A stretch of 64,000 bases of DNA from Burkholderia anthina (GCF_902498995.1 NZ_CABVLY010000017.1:62001-126000), one strand, 5' to 3'. Positions 42,086 to 51,584 are shown, counted from the first letter of the stretch. Notes: a model not told the origin generated them from the sequence alone. Translations and numbers: made by a program.

Positions 42086-43003
42086 ATGACATCGGTCGAT
42101 CATCTCGATCTGAACCTGTTGCGGGTGTTCCAGGCGATCGTCGAGGAACGCAGCCTGACCAAGGCCGGCGAGCGGCTCGCGCTGTCGCAGCCGGCCGTCA
42201 GCTATTCGCTGGGGCGGCTGCGCACGCTGTTCGACGATCCGCTGTTCGTGCGCACGCGCGCGGGGATGCAGCCGACGCCGGTTGCGCTCGAACTCGCGGG
42301 CATCGTCGGCAAGGCGCTCGACATGGTGCGGGTGGCGTTGCGTTATGCGGAGCGGTTCGATCCGGTGTCGAGCACGCGCACGTTCCGGCTGTCGCTGTCG
42401 GATGCGGGCGAGATGGCGTATTTGCCGGCGATCTGCCAGGCGCTGCGCGAGCGCGCGCCGCGCGTGACGCTGAGCGTGCAGCCGCTGCCGGTGGAGGAGA
42501 TCGAGGAGGCGTTGCGCGCGAGCCGGCTGGATTTCGCGATCGGCAACCTGCCGGAGCTGATGCCGCGCACGCGCCACCAGGTGCTGTTCGAGGAAACCTA
42601 CGTGTGCATGACGGGCCGCCGGCGCGGGGTGCCGGCCGGCACGTCGCTGAGCCTCGACCAGTTCGTGCGCGCCGCGCACGTCAACGTGAAATCGGTCGAG
42701 CACAGCCATCACGCGCTCGACGACGCGTTGCGCGCGCAAGGCGTGGGCCGCAACATCGCGCTCGAAGTGCCGCACTTCGTCGCGCTGCCGAGCGTGCTGT
42801 CGGTCACCGATCTCTATGCGACGCTGCCGAAGCGGCTCGCGCAAATCCTGAACCGCGACAACGCGTTCCGGCTGTACGACCTGCCGGTGTCGCTGCCGCC
42901 CGCGCCGGTGACGATGCACTGGCACGAGCACTTTCACGAGGACGAGGGGATCGCGTGGATGCGCGCGCTGCTCGCCGAGATCGTCGAGCGGTTCGACGCA
43001 TGA
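42086..43003 (+). CDS. LysR family regulator of the iac locus
   Basis: 305 residues of the NodD/PcpR-like subgroup: VDHLDLNLLRVFQAIVEERS with recognition helix SQPAVSYSLGRLRTLFDDPL, then an effector-binding domain. The start at 42086 is selected for the GGAGG 6 bp upstream; an ATG at 42062 lies in frame but lacks a ribosome site. Divergent from iacC and the obvious candidate to control iacCD and iacF. Confidence 0.9.
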   Translation: MTSVDHLDLNLLRVFQAIVEERSLTKAGERLALSQPAVSYSLGRLRTLFDDPLFVRTRAGMQPTPVALELAGIVGKALDMVRVALRYAERFDPVSSTRTFRLSLSDAGEMAYLPAICQALRERAPRVTLSVQPLPVEEIEEALRASRLDFAIGNLPELMPRTRHQVLFEETYVCMTGRRRGVPAGTSLSLDQFVRAAHVNVKSVEHSHHALDDALRAQGVGRNIALEVPHFVALPSVLSVTDLYATLPKRLAQILNRDNAFRLYDLPVSLPPAPVTMHWHEHFHEDEGIAWMRALLAEIVERFDA

Positions 43004-43056
43004 CGGCCGCGCGCGCCGCGCCGCGTCAGGCGGGCGCGTGTGCCGGAACGTCAGGA

Positions 43057-43092
43057 CATCGACGCATCGGCACATCGGCGCATCGGCGCATC
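43057..43092. repeat. Short 8-bp tandem repeat, CATCGGCG
   Basis: Four and a half imperfect copies (CATCGACG, CATCGGCA, CATCGGCG twice, CATC) between the convergent lysR and iacF ends, running into the iacF stop codon. Confidence 0.8.
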
Positions 43093-44059
43093 AAAGATCG
43101 AGGACGAGCACCGCCGAGCGTGCGCGCGACACGCAGCAGCAGATCACCGTGTTGCTCGCCCGTTCGGCCTTGCTCAGGCAATGGTCGCGATGATCGGGTT
43201 CGCCGTCGAGCACCGGCACCATGCAGGTGCCGCACACGCCTTCGCCGCATGACGTATCGACCTCGATGCCGATTTGCGCGAGCGCGTCGACGATCGACGT
43301 GTCGGGTGCGACGCGCACCGACTGGCCGCTGCGCTGCAGGCGCACTTCGAAGCCTTCCGCCGGGGCGGCGTCGGCCGCGGCCGGCTCCGCCGCGAAGCGT
43401 TCGAGATGCATCGCGTCTTCCGGAATCCGCGTGGCCGCCGCCGCGACGACCGCATCCATGAACGGGCCGGGGCCGCACGTGTACACATGGGTGTGCGCAT
43501 CGATCGCTTCGAGGCAGCGGCCGAGCTCGGCCGCGAGCGCGTCCGGCTCGATGCCGTAGTGGAACGTCACGTGCGACGCGAACGGCTCGGCCGACAGTTC
43601 GTCGGCGAACGCCGCGTGGTCGCGGCTGCGCGCGAAGTAGTGCAACCGGTAGCGCGCGCCGCGCTGTTCGAGCGCGTACGCCATCGACAGCAGCGGCGTG
43701 ATGCCGATCCCGGCCGCGATCAGCACGTGCTCGCTTGCCTGATCCGTCAGACGAAAGAGGTTGCGCGGCGCGCCGATCGACAGCTCGGCGCCGACACGCA
43801 CGTCGTCGTGCAGCGAGCGCGAGCCGCCGCGCGACTGCGCTTCCTTCTTCACCGCGAACAGATAGCTGCCGCGCTCGTCGGGGCGGCCGCACAGCGAGTA
43901 TTGCCGCGTGACGCCGGACGGCGCGGTGACGTCGATATGGGCGCCGGGTTCGTACGCATCGAACGGCTGGCCGTCGACGCGCGAAACCCGGAAACAGCGG
44001 ATGTCCTGCGCCGCGTCGATCAGCGCGTCGATCCGGACCTGGTGGCGATTCGCTTGCAT
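43091..44059 (-). CDS. iacF: Ferredoxin reductase, VanB type (dioxygenase reductase)
   Basis: 322 residues: an FMN-binding domain (RQYSLCGRP), an NAD-binding domain (LIAAGIGITPLLSM, VYTCGPGPFMDAV) and a C-terminal plant-type [2Fe-2S] ferredoxin with C271, C276, C279 and a final cysteine in the CCC run near 307-309. This class IA reductase passes NADH electrons to the IacCD Rieske oxygenase. It has its own 154-bp upstream region, which shares AATCAAAT with the iacC-lysR region. Confidence 0.87.
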   Translation of the reverse strand: MQANRHQVRIDALIDAAQDIRCFRVSRVDGQPFDAYEPGAHIDVTAPSGVTRQYSLCGRPDERGSYLFAVKKEAQSRGGSRSLHDDVRVGAELSIGAPRNLFRLTDQASEHVLIAAGIGITPLLSMAYALEQRGARYRLHYFARSRDHAAFADELSAEPFASHVTFHYGIEPDALAAELGRCLEAIDAHTHVYTCGPGPFMDAVVAAAATRIPEDAMHLERFAAEPAAADAAPAEGFEVRLQRSGQSVRVAPDTSIVDALAQIGIEVDTSCGEGVCGTCMVPVLDGEPDHRDHCLSKAERASNTVICCCVSRARSAVLVLDL

Positions 44060-44213
44060 GGGGTGTTCCGTGGGGAGGGGGAAAACCGGCGCGGCAGAGC
44101 CTGCGCCGTCATGCGATCGAGAATAGGGATGGGCATCACATAAATCAAATCGATTAAAAAGCGATGCCTGAATCAGTGGGATGGATAATGGTCGGCGAAC
44201 CGGCCGACGCTGC

Positions 44214-45611
44214 TCAGCGTGCGGCGATCGCGTCGCCGCGGTCGGCGGCCGGCGCGACCGGCGCCGATGCGTGACCGCGTTCGCGCTCGAGGCTGCGCCG
44301 ATACTGCCGGCATCCTGCCGCCAGCAGCAGCGCCGCGAGCGTGGCCGCGGCGACGTTGACGATCGACATCGAATGACCGACCGCGGCCGGCGTGCCGAAC
44401 ACGCGATCGGTGAACAGCGCGACGACGGTCGTGCCGATCCCGAGCGCGATCAGGTTCGATACGAGCAGGAACAGCGCGGAGATCTGCGCGCGCATCTGGT
44501 TCGGCGCGAGCGTCTGCATCGCGGCGGTCGAGGTCGGCATCGGGAACGACGCGAAGAACATCGCGACCACGAGCATCGCGAGCGACGCCGGCAGGCTGTC
44601 GAGCTGCGTGAACAGCGTCGCGGGAATCACCATGCACGCGGCGCCGATCGCGCCGGCGCGCATCGGCGCATCGGTGCGGCCGCGCCGCAGCAGCCAGTCG
44701 TTGAGCCAGCCGCCGCAGAACACGCCGGCCGTATTCGCGACGAGCAGCACGATGCCGAGCGTGTAGCCGGCTTCGACGGCCGTCATCCCGAAGCGGCGGA
44801 TATAGAACGCGGGTGTCCAGCTCAGCAGGCAGTACAGCGCCATCGCATAGAACGAGAAGCCGAGGTAGTGGCACGTGAAGGTCGCGCGATGCGTGCCGAC
44901 GAAGCGCAGCGAATCGCGCATCGACACGCGCCGCACGGCGCCCGAGCGGTCCTGCGCGAGCCCCTTGCGCTGCGGATCGCGCACGGTCGCGGCGAACAGC
45001 AGCGCGACGAGCAGGCCCGGCAGCCCGACGATCAGGAACGTGACCTGCCACGCGTGCACCTGCCCGACGACCGGCAGCGTGAACGCGCTCGCATGCTTGA
45101 GCAGCGCGATCACGTAGCCGCCGATCAGGAACGCGACGCCGCCGCCGATGAACGAGCCGAGCGAATACACGGCGATCGCGCGGCCGAGTTTCTCCTTCGG
45201 GAAGTAGTCGGCGAGCATCGAATACGCGCCGGGCGACAGCGCGGCTTCGCCGACGCCGACGCCCATGCGCGCGATGAACATCTGCACGAAGTGCTGGCTC
45301 ATCCCGCACGCGGCGGTCGCGACGCTCCACAGCGCGATGCCGATCGAGATGATGCGCGGTCGTGCGTAGCGGTCGGCGAGATACGCGACGGGCAGCCCCA
45401 TCACGGCGTAGAACAGCGAGAACGCGAAGCCGTTCAGCAGGCTGAACTGCGTGTCGGAGAGGTGCAGGTCGCGCTTGATCGGTTCGATCATCAGGACGAG
45501 CACCTGGCGGTCGACGAACGAAAAGACGTACGCGAGCATGCAGATGACGACGACATACCATTCATACGTATAGCGCTTGCCGTCGGCAGCGCGGGCCGTG
45601 GATGCGGACAT
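44214..45611 (-). CDS. Spinster-type MFS transporter, probable aromatic acid carrier
   Basis: 465 residues. Helix 1 VVVICMLAYVFSFVDRQVLV with the RDLHLSDTQ segment is typical of the spinster-like MFS subfamily common beside aromatic catabolic genes. GGAGAATC precedes the ATG at 45611; longer upstream frames lack conserved sequence. Flanked by iacF and a divergent porin gene, it probably imports IAA or a related acid, but substrate assignment is inference. Confidence 0.85.
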   Translation of the reverse strand: MSASTARAADGKRYTYEWYVVVICMLAYVFSFVDRQVLVLMIEPIKRDLHLSDTQFSLLNGFAFSLFYAVMGLPVAYLADRYARPRIISIGIALWSVATAACGMSQHFVQMFIARMGVGVGEAALSPGAYSMLADYFPKEKLGRAIAVYSLGSFIGGGVAFLIGGYVIALLKHASAFTLPVVGQVHAWQVTFLIVGLPGLLVALLFAATVRDPQRKGLAQDRSGAVRRVSMRDSLRFVGTHRATFTCHYLGFSFYAMALYCLLSWTPAFYIRRFGMTAVEAGYTLGIVLLVANTAGVFCGGWLNDWLLRRGRTDAPMRAGAIGAACMVIPATLFTQLDSLPASLAMLVVAMFFASFPMPTSTAAMQTLAPNQMRAQISALFLLVSNLIALGIGTTVVALFTDRVFGTPAAVGHSMSIVNVAAATLAALLLAAGCRQYRRSLERERGHASAPVAPAADRGDAIAAR

Positions 45612-46018
45612 GCGGATTCTCCAGGAGCGGTGGGGAAGCGCGGCGCCGGCGTTGCGGGCCGGGCGCCGTCGCGGCGCGAAAGCGTGCGGGTGACACGTGT
45701 CGGAGACGCAGCGTAGTCGGCCAATTTCAGCCGCCATAGCCGGAGTGACAGCCGCGCCACACGGACATTTACCGACCCGGATAAAGAAAACACCGAGGCC
45801 GTGCGCGCGGGCCGCCGCGCAGCGCGCGTGCGGCGGGGCGCGCGCGCATCATGCGGCGCATCTATAAGCGTTATAGACCGGATTGCGTCGACGTCCGAAA
45901 TTGTCGTTCCTAGACTCGGCCCGTTTTTGATCGGCAGCGTTCGCATGCGAAAGCGAACGCGTTTCACAACGAACGGCGCGATGCCGACAGGCGCCGCAAT
46001 TTCTACGGGACGACGCAG
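45612..46018. promoter_or_regulatory. Divergent promoter region, MFS / porin
   Basis: 407 bp with no supported gene. Holds the palindrome at 45861-45877 and a patch of AT-richer sequence near 45895-45960. Confidence 0.5.
45861..45877. promoter_or_regulatory. Palindrome TCTATAA-GCG-TTATAGA
   Basis: Perfect 7-bp arms with a 3-nt spacer, about 140 bp upstream of the porin start. ATAA/TTAT half-sites are typical for LysR-type operators, so the iac LysR or the LysR at 47182 are candidates. Confidence 0.5.
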
Positions 46019-47149
46019 ATGAACCATCCGAACGGGCGAGCCGACCGGCTTGCCGTACCGCTTGCCACGCTGGCCGCCGCACTGCTGGCGTGCGCCTCGC
46101 AGCCGGCCTTCGCACAATCGAGCGTGACGCTCTACGGCCGCATCGATACGTCGATCGAATACGCGAACGCCGGGCCGAATCACGTGACGCGCATGGGCAG
46201 CGGCAACCTGTGGGCGTCGCAGTGGGGGTTGAAGGGCGTCGAGGATCTCGGCGGCGGCTACGCGACGATCTTCAAGCTCGAGGACGGCTTCAACGCGGCG
46301 AGCGGCGCGCTGTCGAACAGCAGCGCGCTGTTCGGCCGCGAGGCGTGGGTCGGCATCACCGGGCCGTTCGGCGGCGTGCAGTTCGGCGAGCTCTACACGA
46401 TCGTGCACACCACGCTCGTCACGTACAGCCTGCCCAGCCTCGGCGCGGGCCTCGCATGGGGCAATGCGACCAACAACTTCGTCGGGCCCGCGTTCCTGCG
46501 CGTGCGCAACTCGATGCGCTACACGTCGCCGCGTTATGCGGGCTTCATGCTGCGTGCGATGGCCGCGCGCGGCACCAACGGCGCGGCCGGCCAGCCGGCG
46601 ACGCTCGGCGACACGTACGGCGCCGGGCTCAACTACGCACGCGGCGGGTTGTCGGTCGACGTCGACTACATGCAGCAGAAGTTCAGCCCGGTCGCGGCAG
46701 CCGCGCTCGGCGACACGAGCCCGGCCGCGAACGGCAACTACACGGTCGGCGCGATCTCGTACGACTTCAACGTCGTGAAGGTTGCCGCGCTGTATATGCG
46801 GCATCGCGGCGGCCCGGACGTCGCGGCCGCGATCGACAGCCAGAGCGCGTATCCGCACAGCGACACGATGGAGCTTAGTGCGACGGTGCCGATCGGACGC
46901 GCATCGCTGCTGCTGAGCATCGGCCACTACCGGAAGGTCGCCGACAGCGACGGCAACGCCGATTCGTACGGCATCCGCTTCGACTATCCGCTGTCGAAAC
47001 GCACGGTGCTGTACACGGGCGCCGCGATGGTGCGCAACGGCGCGCACGCGCGCTTCGTCGTGAACGGCGCGGCGGGCGGCGGCGTCGCGGTCGCGAATCC
47101 GGGCGCGACCGCCAGCTCGATCGTCGCCGGCATCCTCACGTCGTTCTGA
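46019..47149 (+). CDS. Gram-negative porin (OmpC-like, Burkholderia type)
   Basis: 376 residues. Signal peptide about 1-32 (cleavage after AFA, mature start QSSVTLYGRIDTSIEY), alternating beta strands and a C-terminal phenylalanine (TSF) required for outer-membrane insertion. A trimeric general-diffusion channel is expected. Next to the aromatic acid carrier gene, it probably provides outer-membrane entry for the same substrate. Confidence 0.92.
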   Translation: MNHPNGRADRLAVPLATLAAALLACASQPAFAQSSVTLYGRIDTSIEYANAGPNHVTRMGSGNLWASQWGLKGVEDLGGGYATIFKLEDGFNAASGALSNSSALFGREAWVGITGPFGGVQFGELYTIVHTTLVTYSLPSLGAGLAWGNATNNFVGPAFLRVRNSMRYTSPRYAGFMLRAMAARGTNGAAGQPATLGDTYGAGLNYARGGLSVDVDYMQQKFSPVAAAALGDTSPAANGNYTVGAISYDFNVVKVAALYMRHRGGPDVAAAIDSQSAYPHSDTMELSATVPIGRASLLLSIGHYRKVADSDGNADSYGIRFDYPLSKRTVLYTGAAMVRNGAHARFVVNGAAGGGVAVANPGATASSIVAGILTSF

Positions 47150-47169
47150 TCGCCGACGGTTGCCCCTGT

Positions 47170-47199
47170 CCGCCCGCGCCGTTACGCGCAGGCGGGCGG
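47170..47199. terminator. Hairpin between convergent porin and lysR genes
   Basis: CCGCCCGC / GCGGGCGG with a 14-nt loop; the right arm overlaps the last codons of the lysR gene. No T-run. Confidence 0.3.
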
Positions 47200-48213
47200 G
47201 TGCGGCGCGAGCCATGCGTCGAACGGCGCCTGCCGGCCGATATCGAACAGCTCCAGCAGCAACGCGCGCAGCCACCGATGGCCCGGGTCCGCATCGAAGC
47301 GCCGGTGCCAGTACGCGTTCACGGGCCATTCGCCTGCGCCGGCGATCTCGTACAGCGCGCAAGGCTGCCGCGCCGCGAACGTGATCGCGACGGTTTCCGG
47401 CAGGATCAGCGCATAGTCGCCCTGCGCCAGCAGCGCCGGGATCACCATGAAATCGGGCAACGCCGCGCGCACGCGCGGCATCAGCCCGTGCCGCTCCAGC
47501 AACTGCATCGACTGCGGATGCGACGTCACGGCGACCAGGCGCAGCGTGTCCGGCGCGTCGCCGTCGAGCACGAAATCGTCGGGCAGTGCGACGCGCTCGG
47601 CGGTGCGGCGCGGCATCAGCAGCACGCAGCGTTCGTGCAGCAGCGCGGTGCGCTGGAAGTGACTCGACGCGTCCGCGAAATGCCCGAGCGCGAAGTCGAT
47701 GCGCCCCGATTCGAGCGCGACGTTGAGCTGGCATTCGTCGACGTGCAGCGTCTCGATCACCGCGCCCGGCGCACGCCGGTCGAATTCCGCGAGCAGCGTC
47801 GGCAGGAACGCGCTCGCCGCGAAATCGCTCATGTGCAGCCGGAACACGCGCTGCGTGCTGTCCGGCGCGAAGCGCGAGCCTTCGTCGAGCACGTCCTGCA
47901 GGATCGCGAGCGCCTTGTCGACCGACCCCGCGAGCCGCTGCGCGCGCGGCGTCGGCTCGACGCCGGTGCCGGTGCGCACGAACAGCGCGTCGCGGAACAT
48001 CAGCCGCAATCGGCCGAGCGCATGGCTGACCGACGGCTGCGTGACGCCGAGCCGCAGCGCCGCGCGGCCGACGTGCCGTTCCTCGTAGACCGCGCGAAAC
48101 GTCTTCAGCAGATTCAGGTCGAGGTCCTGCACGCGCAGGCCGTCGGGCGCATCGGCGTCGGGCGACGGAGCGTCGGAGCGGGCCGGTGGCCGGCCGGTTG
48201 CAGCGTGCGTCAT
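47182..48213 (-). CDS. LysR family transcriptional regulator
   Basis: 343 residues with a 28-residue polar extension before the LysR start DLDLNLLKTFRAVYEERHVG, recognition helix TQPSVSHALGRLRLMFRD, and an effector domain that ends in PHPPACA. NodD/PcpR-like subgroup. The ATG overlaps the stop of the AraC gene (ATGA), an unusual pairing of two regulators in one transcript. Target candidates are the porin/iac transport genes or the adjacent opine-dehydrogenase-like pair. Confidence 0.9.
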   Translation of the reverse strand: MTHAATGRPPARSDAPSPDADAPDGLRVQDLDLNLLKTFRAVYEERHVGRAALRLGVTQPSVSHALGRLRLMFRDALFVRTGTGVEPTPRAQRLAGSVDKALAILQDVLDEGSRFAPDSTQRVFRLHMSDFAASAFLPTLLAEFDRRAPGAVIETLHVDECQLNVALESGRIDFALGHFADASSHFQRTALLHERCVLLMPRRTAERVALPDDFVLDGDAPDTLRLVAVTSHPQSMQLLERHGLMPRVRAALPDFMVIPALLAQGDYALILPETVAITFAARQPCALYEIAGAGEWPVNAYWHRRFDADPGHRWLRALLLELFDIGRQAPFDAWLAPHPPACA

Positions 48214-49184
48214 GGTGCTTGCCTCGCGGTGACGGAAGGCGCGTGACCGTAACGGCGCGCATACGCCTTCGCGAAATGGCCGAAGCCGTGAATGCCGTGC
48301 GCGATCAGCACGTCGGTCACGCTGCGCGCGTCGCCGCGTTGCAGCGCCGCGTGCACGGCGGCGAGCCGGCGCTCGCGCACGTACGCGGCCGGCGTGGTGT
48401 GAAGGAACGCGCGGAATGCATGCTGCAGCGTGCGCGGCGCGACGCCCGCGACGGCCGCCAGCGCGGCGAGCGCGAGCGGCTCGTCCAGGTGCGCGTCGAC
48501 GTGGTCGCAGGCGCGGCGCACGTGGGCCGGCAGCGGCGGCGTGCCGCGCGCCAGCGCGTCGCTGTGCGAATGCGGCAGGTGCGTGAGCAGCAGCGACATC
48601 AGCCATGCGGTGAGATCCGCGCCGAACGTCGCCGCCGAGGTGGCGATGCCCGGTTGCGCGCCGAGCCGGCACAGGTATTCGAAGGTGGGCAGCACGAGCG
48701 CGGCGCCCGCGCCCGTGCCGCCGGCCGCGAGATCGAATTGCAGCGGCTGCGCGAGCGTCATGTGCAGCATGTCCTGCAGCTTGCGTTCGAGCGCACCGCG
48801 TTCGAGCCGCAGCACCAGGTTGCGGCAATCGGGGCTGGTGCTCAGGCGGCTCGCGAGCGCGGGCGACGACACGGTCAGCTCGCCCGGGCCGGCGCGCGCC
48901 ACGCGATGGCCCGAGCGCAGCTCGCAGGTGCCCGACACAGTCAGCCGGAACAGGAAGTGATCGGCATCGTCGCCGAAATCGATGTGCGTTTCGCGGCCGT
49001 AGCAGAGTTCGAGCAGCGCGCCGTGATGCAGCGGCACCTCGTACAGCTCGGCCCGAAACGGATCGCGGCCGCGCGCGGCCATCCGGTGCGGCCCGAGCCG
49101 GTGCGCGACCGCGCGTTCGACTTCGTCGGGCGCATGCAGCGTGCCGAGCCGGTTCGGTGCATGTCGGGAAAGGGCGATATCCAT
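48210..49184 (-). CDS. AraC family regulator (AntR-like)
   Basis: 324 residues. N-terminal AraC-binding-like domain (about 35-185), C-terminal helix-turn-helix (about 215-320) with LALAALAAVAGVAPRTLQHA, then RSVTDVLIAHGIHGFGHFAK. The architecture resembles regulators of anthranilate and other aromatic dioxygenase operons. It is divergent from the opine-dehydrogenase-like gene (149 bp gap). The start at MDIALSRHAP (49184) is chosen over a longer frame lacking conserved residues. Confidence 0.88.
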   Translation of the reverse strand: MDIALSRHAPNRLGTLHAPDEVERAVAHRLGPHRMAARGRDPFRAELYEVPLHHGALLELCYGRETHIDFGDDADHFLFRLTVSGTCELRSGHRVARAGPGELTVSSPALASRLSTSPDCRNLVLRLERGALERKLQDMLHMTLAQPLQFDLAAGGTGAGAALVLPTFEYLCRLGAQPGIATSAATFGADLTAWLMSLLLTHLPHSHSDALARGTPPLPAHVRRACDHVDAHLDEPLALAALAAVAGVAPRTLQHAFRAFLHTTPAAYVRERRLAAVHAALQRGDARSVTDVLIAHGIHGFGHFAKAYARRYGHAPSVTARQAP

Positions 49185-49333
49185 GCGCAGGCCTCGTGTC
49201 GGATGCGTTGGCGCGGCGCTTCCGGCGCCGCCGCGATTGCGTTGCGCGAACGGGCGTGCCGTTGCGCGTTTTGAAGCGACGCGCCGGGGCGCGCCGCGTA
49301 GTCTCGGAAACATTCACTCACCGGGAGACAACG

Positions 49334-50440
49334 ATGAAGGTATGTGTACTGGGCGGCGGCCACGGCTGCCACGCGGCGGCGATCGATCTGTTCGAGAAGG
49401 GGCACGACGTGACGTGGTGGCGGCGCGATCGCGAGCCGCATGCGCGGCTGCGCGAGCTCGGCGCGTTGCAGGTGACCGACTATCGCGGCAAGCGCGCCGT
49501 GCCGCTCGGCGACGCGCCCGGCGCGATTCGCCTGACCGACGATCTCGCGGCCGCGCTGCGCGGCGCGCGGCTCGTCGTGGTGCCGTTGCCGGCCACGTCG
49601 CACGATGCGCTCGCCGCGCAGGTCGCGCCGCTGCTCGAAGACGACCAGGTCGTGTTCCTGCCGCCCGGCACGTTCGGCAGTTTCGTGTTCGCACGTGCGG
49701 CCGCCGACGCCGGCAATCGCGCGCGCGTCGCGTTCGCCGAGACCGGCACGCTGCCTTACCTGGTGCGCAAGCACGGCGACAACGATGTCGTGATCAGCGC
49801 GTACGCGACGCGGCTGCCGACCGGCGTGTTTCCCGCGAATGCGGCCGGCTGGGCGTTCGACGTGCTGCGCGCCGGTTATCCGTCGGTGGAGCCGGTCGAG
49901 GACGCGCTGTCCGGCGCGCTGATGAACGCGGGCCCGGTGATCCATCCGCCGCTGATCCTGATGAACGCCGGCCCGCTCGAACACTTCGACGCATGGGACA
50001 TTCACAACGAAGGCACGCAACCGTCGATCCGCCGCGTGACGAACGCGCTCGATGCGGAACGCATCGCGGTGCGCGAAGCGCTCGGTTATCGCGCGCCGCA
50101 TTTCCCGCTGGCGGACCACTACGCGACCGACGGCGACGAATGGATGTACGGGCGCGGCGCGCACGGCAAGCTGACCGATAGCGGCGACTGGCGCGAGAAG
50201 ATCGATTTGCGCACGCATCGCTACATGCTCGAGGACACCCGGCTCGGGCTGTCGTTCATCGTGTCGTGCGGGCGTTTCGCGAACGTGCCGACGCCGGTCG
50301 CGCAGGGGCTGTTGAGCGTCGCGTCGGCCGTCACCGGCCGCGACTTGTACGCGCAAGGCCGCACGCTCGACGGGCTCGGCGTTGCCGCGCTGTCGCGCGA
50401 GGCGATGCGCGCGCTGCTCGATGCGGGGTACGCCGCATGA
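49334..50440 (+). CDS. Octopine/nopaline (opine) dehydrogenase family protein
   Basis: 368 residues. The N-terminal Rossmann fold has KVCVLGGGHGCHAAAIDLFE; the C-terminal opine-dehydrogenase domain contains the conserved segment DIHNEGTQPSIRRVTNALDA. The family couples an amino acid to a 2-keto acid with NAD(P)H, or the reverse. CCGGGAGA precedes the ATG. It overlaps the next gene by ATGA and faces the opine-oxidase-type operon 2.6 kb downstream. Substrate unknown. Confidence 0.85.
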   Translation: MKVCVLGGGHGCHAAAIDLFEKGHDVTWWRRDREPHARLRELGALQVTDYRGKRAVPLGDAPGAIRLTDDLAAALRGARLVVVPLPATSHDALAAQVAPLLEDDQVVFLPPGTFGSFVFARAAADAGNRARVAFAETGTLPYLVRKHGDNDVVISAYATRLPTGVFPANAAGWAFDVLRAGYPSVEPVEDALSGALMNAGPVIHPPLILMNAGPLEHFDAWDIHNEGTQPSIRRVTNALDAERIAVREALGYRAPHFPLADHYATDGDEWMYGRGAHGKLTDSGDWREKIDLRTHRYMLEDTRLGLSFIVSCGRFANVPTPVAQGLLSVASAVTGRDLYAQGRTLDGLGVAALSREAMRALLDAGYAA

Positions 50441-51450
50441 CGGCCGCCACCGACGTGACGCGTGTGCACGTGCTCGGCGCGGGACGCATGGGGCAGGGGA
50501 TCGCGCTCGTGTTCGCGTTCGCGGGCCTGAACGTGACGCTGATCGACTTCAAGCCGCGCGATGCGCAAGGATGGCGTGCGTTCGAGGATCGCACGCGCGG
50601 CGAGATCCTGCGGCCGCTGCAGGCTCAGGTCGCGCTCGGGCGTATCGACGGCGCGCAGGCCGAGGCCGTCGTCGCGCGCATCGCGCTGGTCGCGCGCGAC
50701 GGCGCGGCGGACGCCGTGCGCGACGCCGGCATCGTCTTCGAAGCGCTGCCCGAAGTGCTCGACGCGAAGGCCGATGCGTTGCGCTGGCTCGGCGAGCATG
50801 TCGATGCGCGCGCAACGATCGCGTCGACGACGTCGACGTTCGTCGTTACCGAGCTGCAGCGCCATGTCGCGCATCCCGAACGGATGCTGAACGCGCACTG
50901 GCTGAACCCGGCGCTGCTGATGCCGCTCGTCGAGATCAGCCGCAGCGGCGCGACCGAACAGCGCGTCGTCGACGCACTGGCCGCGCTGCTCGAACGGGTC
51001 GGCAAGAAGCCGGTGATCTGCGGGCCGGCGCCCGGCTACATCGTGCCGCGCATCCAGGCGCTCGCGATGAACGAGGCCGCGCGCATGGTCGAGGAGGGCG
51101 TCGCGAGCGCCGCGGACATCGACACGGCGATTCGTACCGGCTTCGGCCCGCGTTTCGCGGTGCTCGGCCTGCTCGAATTCATCGACTGGGGCGGATGCGA
51201 CATCCTGTACTACGCATCGAGGTACCTGGCCGGCGAGATCGGCCCGCGCTTCGCGCCCGCCGACAGCGTCGTGCGCAACATGGAGGCCGGGCGCGACGGC
51301 GTGCGCACGGGCGCCGGGTTCCACGACTATGCGGATGTCGACGTCGCCGCGTACATGCGGCAGCGGCTCGGCGAGTTCGGGCGCCTGCTCGATCATCTGG
51401 GGCTGGCGCCGGTATTCGACGGCGCGCGGGCGCGGGCATCGGGTATGTAG
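50437..51450 (+). CDS. 3-hydroxyacyl-CoA dehydrogenase-like protein
   Basis: 337 residues. NAD motif RVHVLGAGRMGQGIALVFAF, then the C-terminal 3HCDH domain with KKPVICGPAPGYIVPRIQAL. At this length (one NAD domain plus one C-terminal domain), relatives include L-carnitine dehydrogenase, lambda-crystallin-type L-gulonate dehydrogenase and 3-hydroxybutyryl-CoA dehydrogenase. Coupled by ATGA to the opine-dehydrogenase-like gene, so it probably acts on a hydroxy acid in the same pathway. Confidence 0.82.
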   Translation: MTAATDVTRVHVLGAGRMGQGIALVFAFAGLNVTLIDFKPRDAQGWRAFEDRTRGEILRPLQAQVALGRIDGAQAEAVVARIALVARDGAADAVRDAGIVFEALPEVLDAKADALRWLGEHVDARATIASTTSTFVVTELQRHVAHPERMLNAHWLNPALLMPLVEISRSGATEQRVVDALAALLERVGKKPVICGPAPGYIVPRIQALAMNEAARMVEEGVASAADIDTAIRTGFGPRFAVLGLLEFIDWGGCDILYYASRYLAGEIGPRFAPADSVVRNMEAGRDGVRTGAGFHDYADVDVAAYMRQRLGEFGRLLDHLGLAPVFDGARARASGM

Positions 51451-51584
51451 CCGTCGCGGCAGGGCAGCGTGGGCGCCGGCCGGTGCGGGCAGGGTGAGGA
51501 TGCCCGCGCCGCACGGCGCGCTGCTGCATCGGCCGCGGCAGGCGGGCGGACGTGGCCCGGCCTGCGTGCGGGCGCGCCGCACGC

